This document shows positions 6,180 to 6,299 of a DNA stretch of 6,299 bases, piece by piece. The stretch is from Rhizobacter sp. (GTDB lineage Bacteria > Pseudomonadota > Gammaproteobacteria > Burkholderiales > Burkholderiaceae_C), in NCBI GenBank assembly GCA_025360945.1, contig JANYBE010000163.1, positions 1-6,299 on the forward strand. Direction: 5' to 3'. A model generated the notes under the pieces. The model was not told where the DNA came from, ran no database searches, and saw only the letters and a program-made list of their open reading frames with translations. A program made the translations under genes and the position numbers. Within the stretch, counting starts at the first letter, position 1. The number at the start of each line of letters is the position of its first letter.

Positions 6180-6180
6180 G

Positions 6181-6299
6181 ATCGGCTGGTTTCGGATTCG
6201 CACGGAGAGTACAAGTCTTTGCAGCGCAAGCCCACAGGGAATGCCCGGAACTTCGGGTATGTTCGTCGCCTGTCACTGAAGCGACAGACAGCGATGCGA
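6181..6299 (-). other. Leader and upstream region of the liv operon, no gene seen
   Basis: This stretch upstream of the binding-protein gene should hold the operon promoter, but I see no pair of hexamers close to the sigma-70 consensus. It contains a near-palindrome CCCGGAACTTCGGG (6244-6257, 12 of 14 positions symmetric). It also has two overlapping weak inverted repeats: GTCGC/GCGAC (6265-6269, 6281-6285) and CTGTC/GACAG (6270-6274, 6283-6287). Any could be a regulator site. The promoter may also lie beyond the right edge of the window. Confidence 0.4.

Noticed and set aside
6166..6276. An N-terminal extension of the binding protein from the in-frame ATG at 6276
   Set aside because: It would bury the signal peptide 37 residues in and has no better ribosome site; the ATG at 6165 has AGGAG at good spacing and begins directly with MKFALK and a hydrophobic core.
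1..6299. Signs of horizontal transfer, insertion sequences, CRISPR, tRNA or rRNA genes
   Set aside because: Composition is uniform, there are no terminal inverted repeats, transposase-like products, spaced repeats or tRNA-like cloverleaf sequences, and nearly all bases are in a conventional operon.

Overview
The window is GC-rich with very few non-coding bases. Every gene I can support lies on the minus strand. Codon use, protein style and gene order suggest a betaproteobacterium, most likely Burkholderiales. That placement is inferred from protein resemblance I recall, not from a search.

Layout, read in the direction of transcription (right to left). Positions 6299-6166 are an upstream leader with no convincing promoter. 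Positions 6165-4927 encode a secreted LivJ/LivK-type (Peripla_BP_6) substrate-binding protein. A 97-base gap (4926-4830) carries a GC-rich hairpin. Then come four overlapping genes: livH (4829-3882, GTG start) and livM (3882-2587) for the two membrane permeases, and livG (2590-1814) and livF (1814-1107) for the two ATPases. Overlaps of 1, 4 and 1 bases indicate one translationally coupled operon. A strong intrinsic terminator (1081-1050) closes it. After a short promoter/operator region with a perfect 12-base palindrome (1031-1020), a new gene starts at 988 and runs off the left edge. It encodes the enoyl-CoA hydratase part and the start of the NAD-binding part of a FadB/FadJ-type bifunctional beta-oxidation enzyme.

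Together the first five genes form a complete HAAT-family (hydrophobic amino acid) ABC importer: periplasmic receptor, two permeases, two ATPases. The ligand cannot be read from the sequence. Branched-chain amino acids are the family default, but the adjacent beta-oxidation enzyme leaves room for a carboxylic or aromatic acid. No RNA genes, mobile elements or CRISPR arrays were seen, and I found no undescribed system.

The most interesting signal is in the ATPases. LivF has arginine in place of the Walker A lysine, and LivG has alanine in place of a signature-motif glycine. In a LivF-LivG heterodimer both changes fall in the same composite ATP site, which would leave one canonical and one degenerate site. 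LivM also carries a C-terminal extension of about 110 residues with two extra predicted membrane segments.
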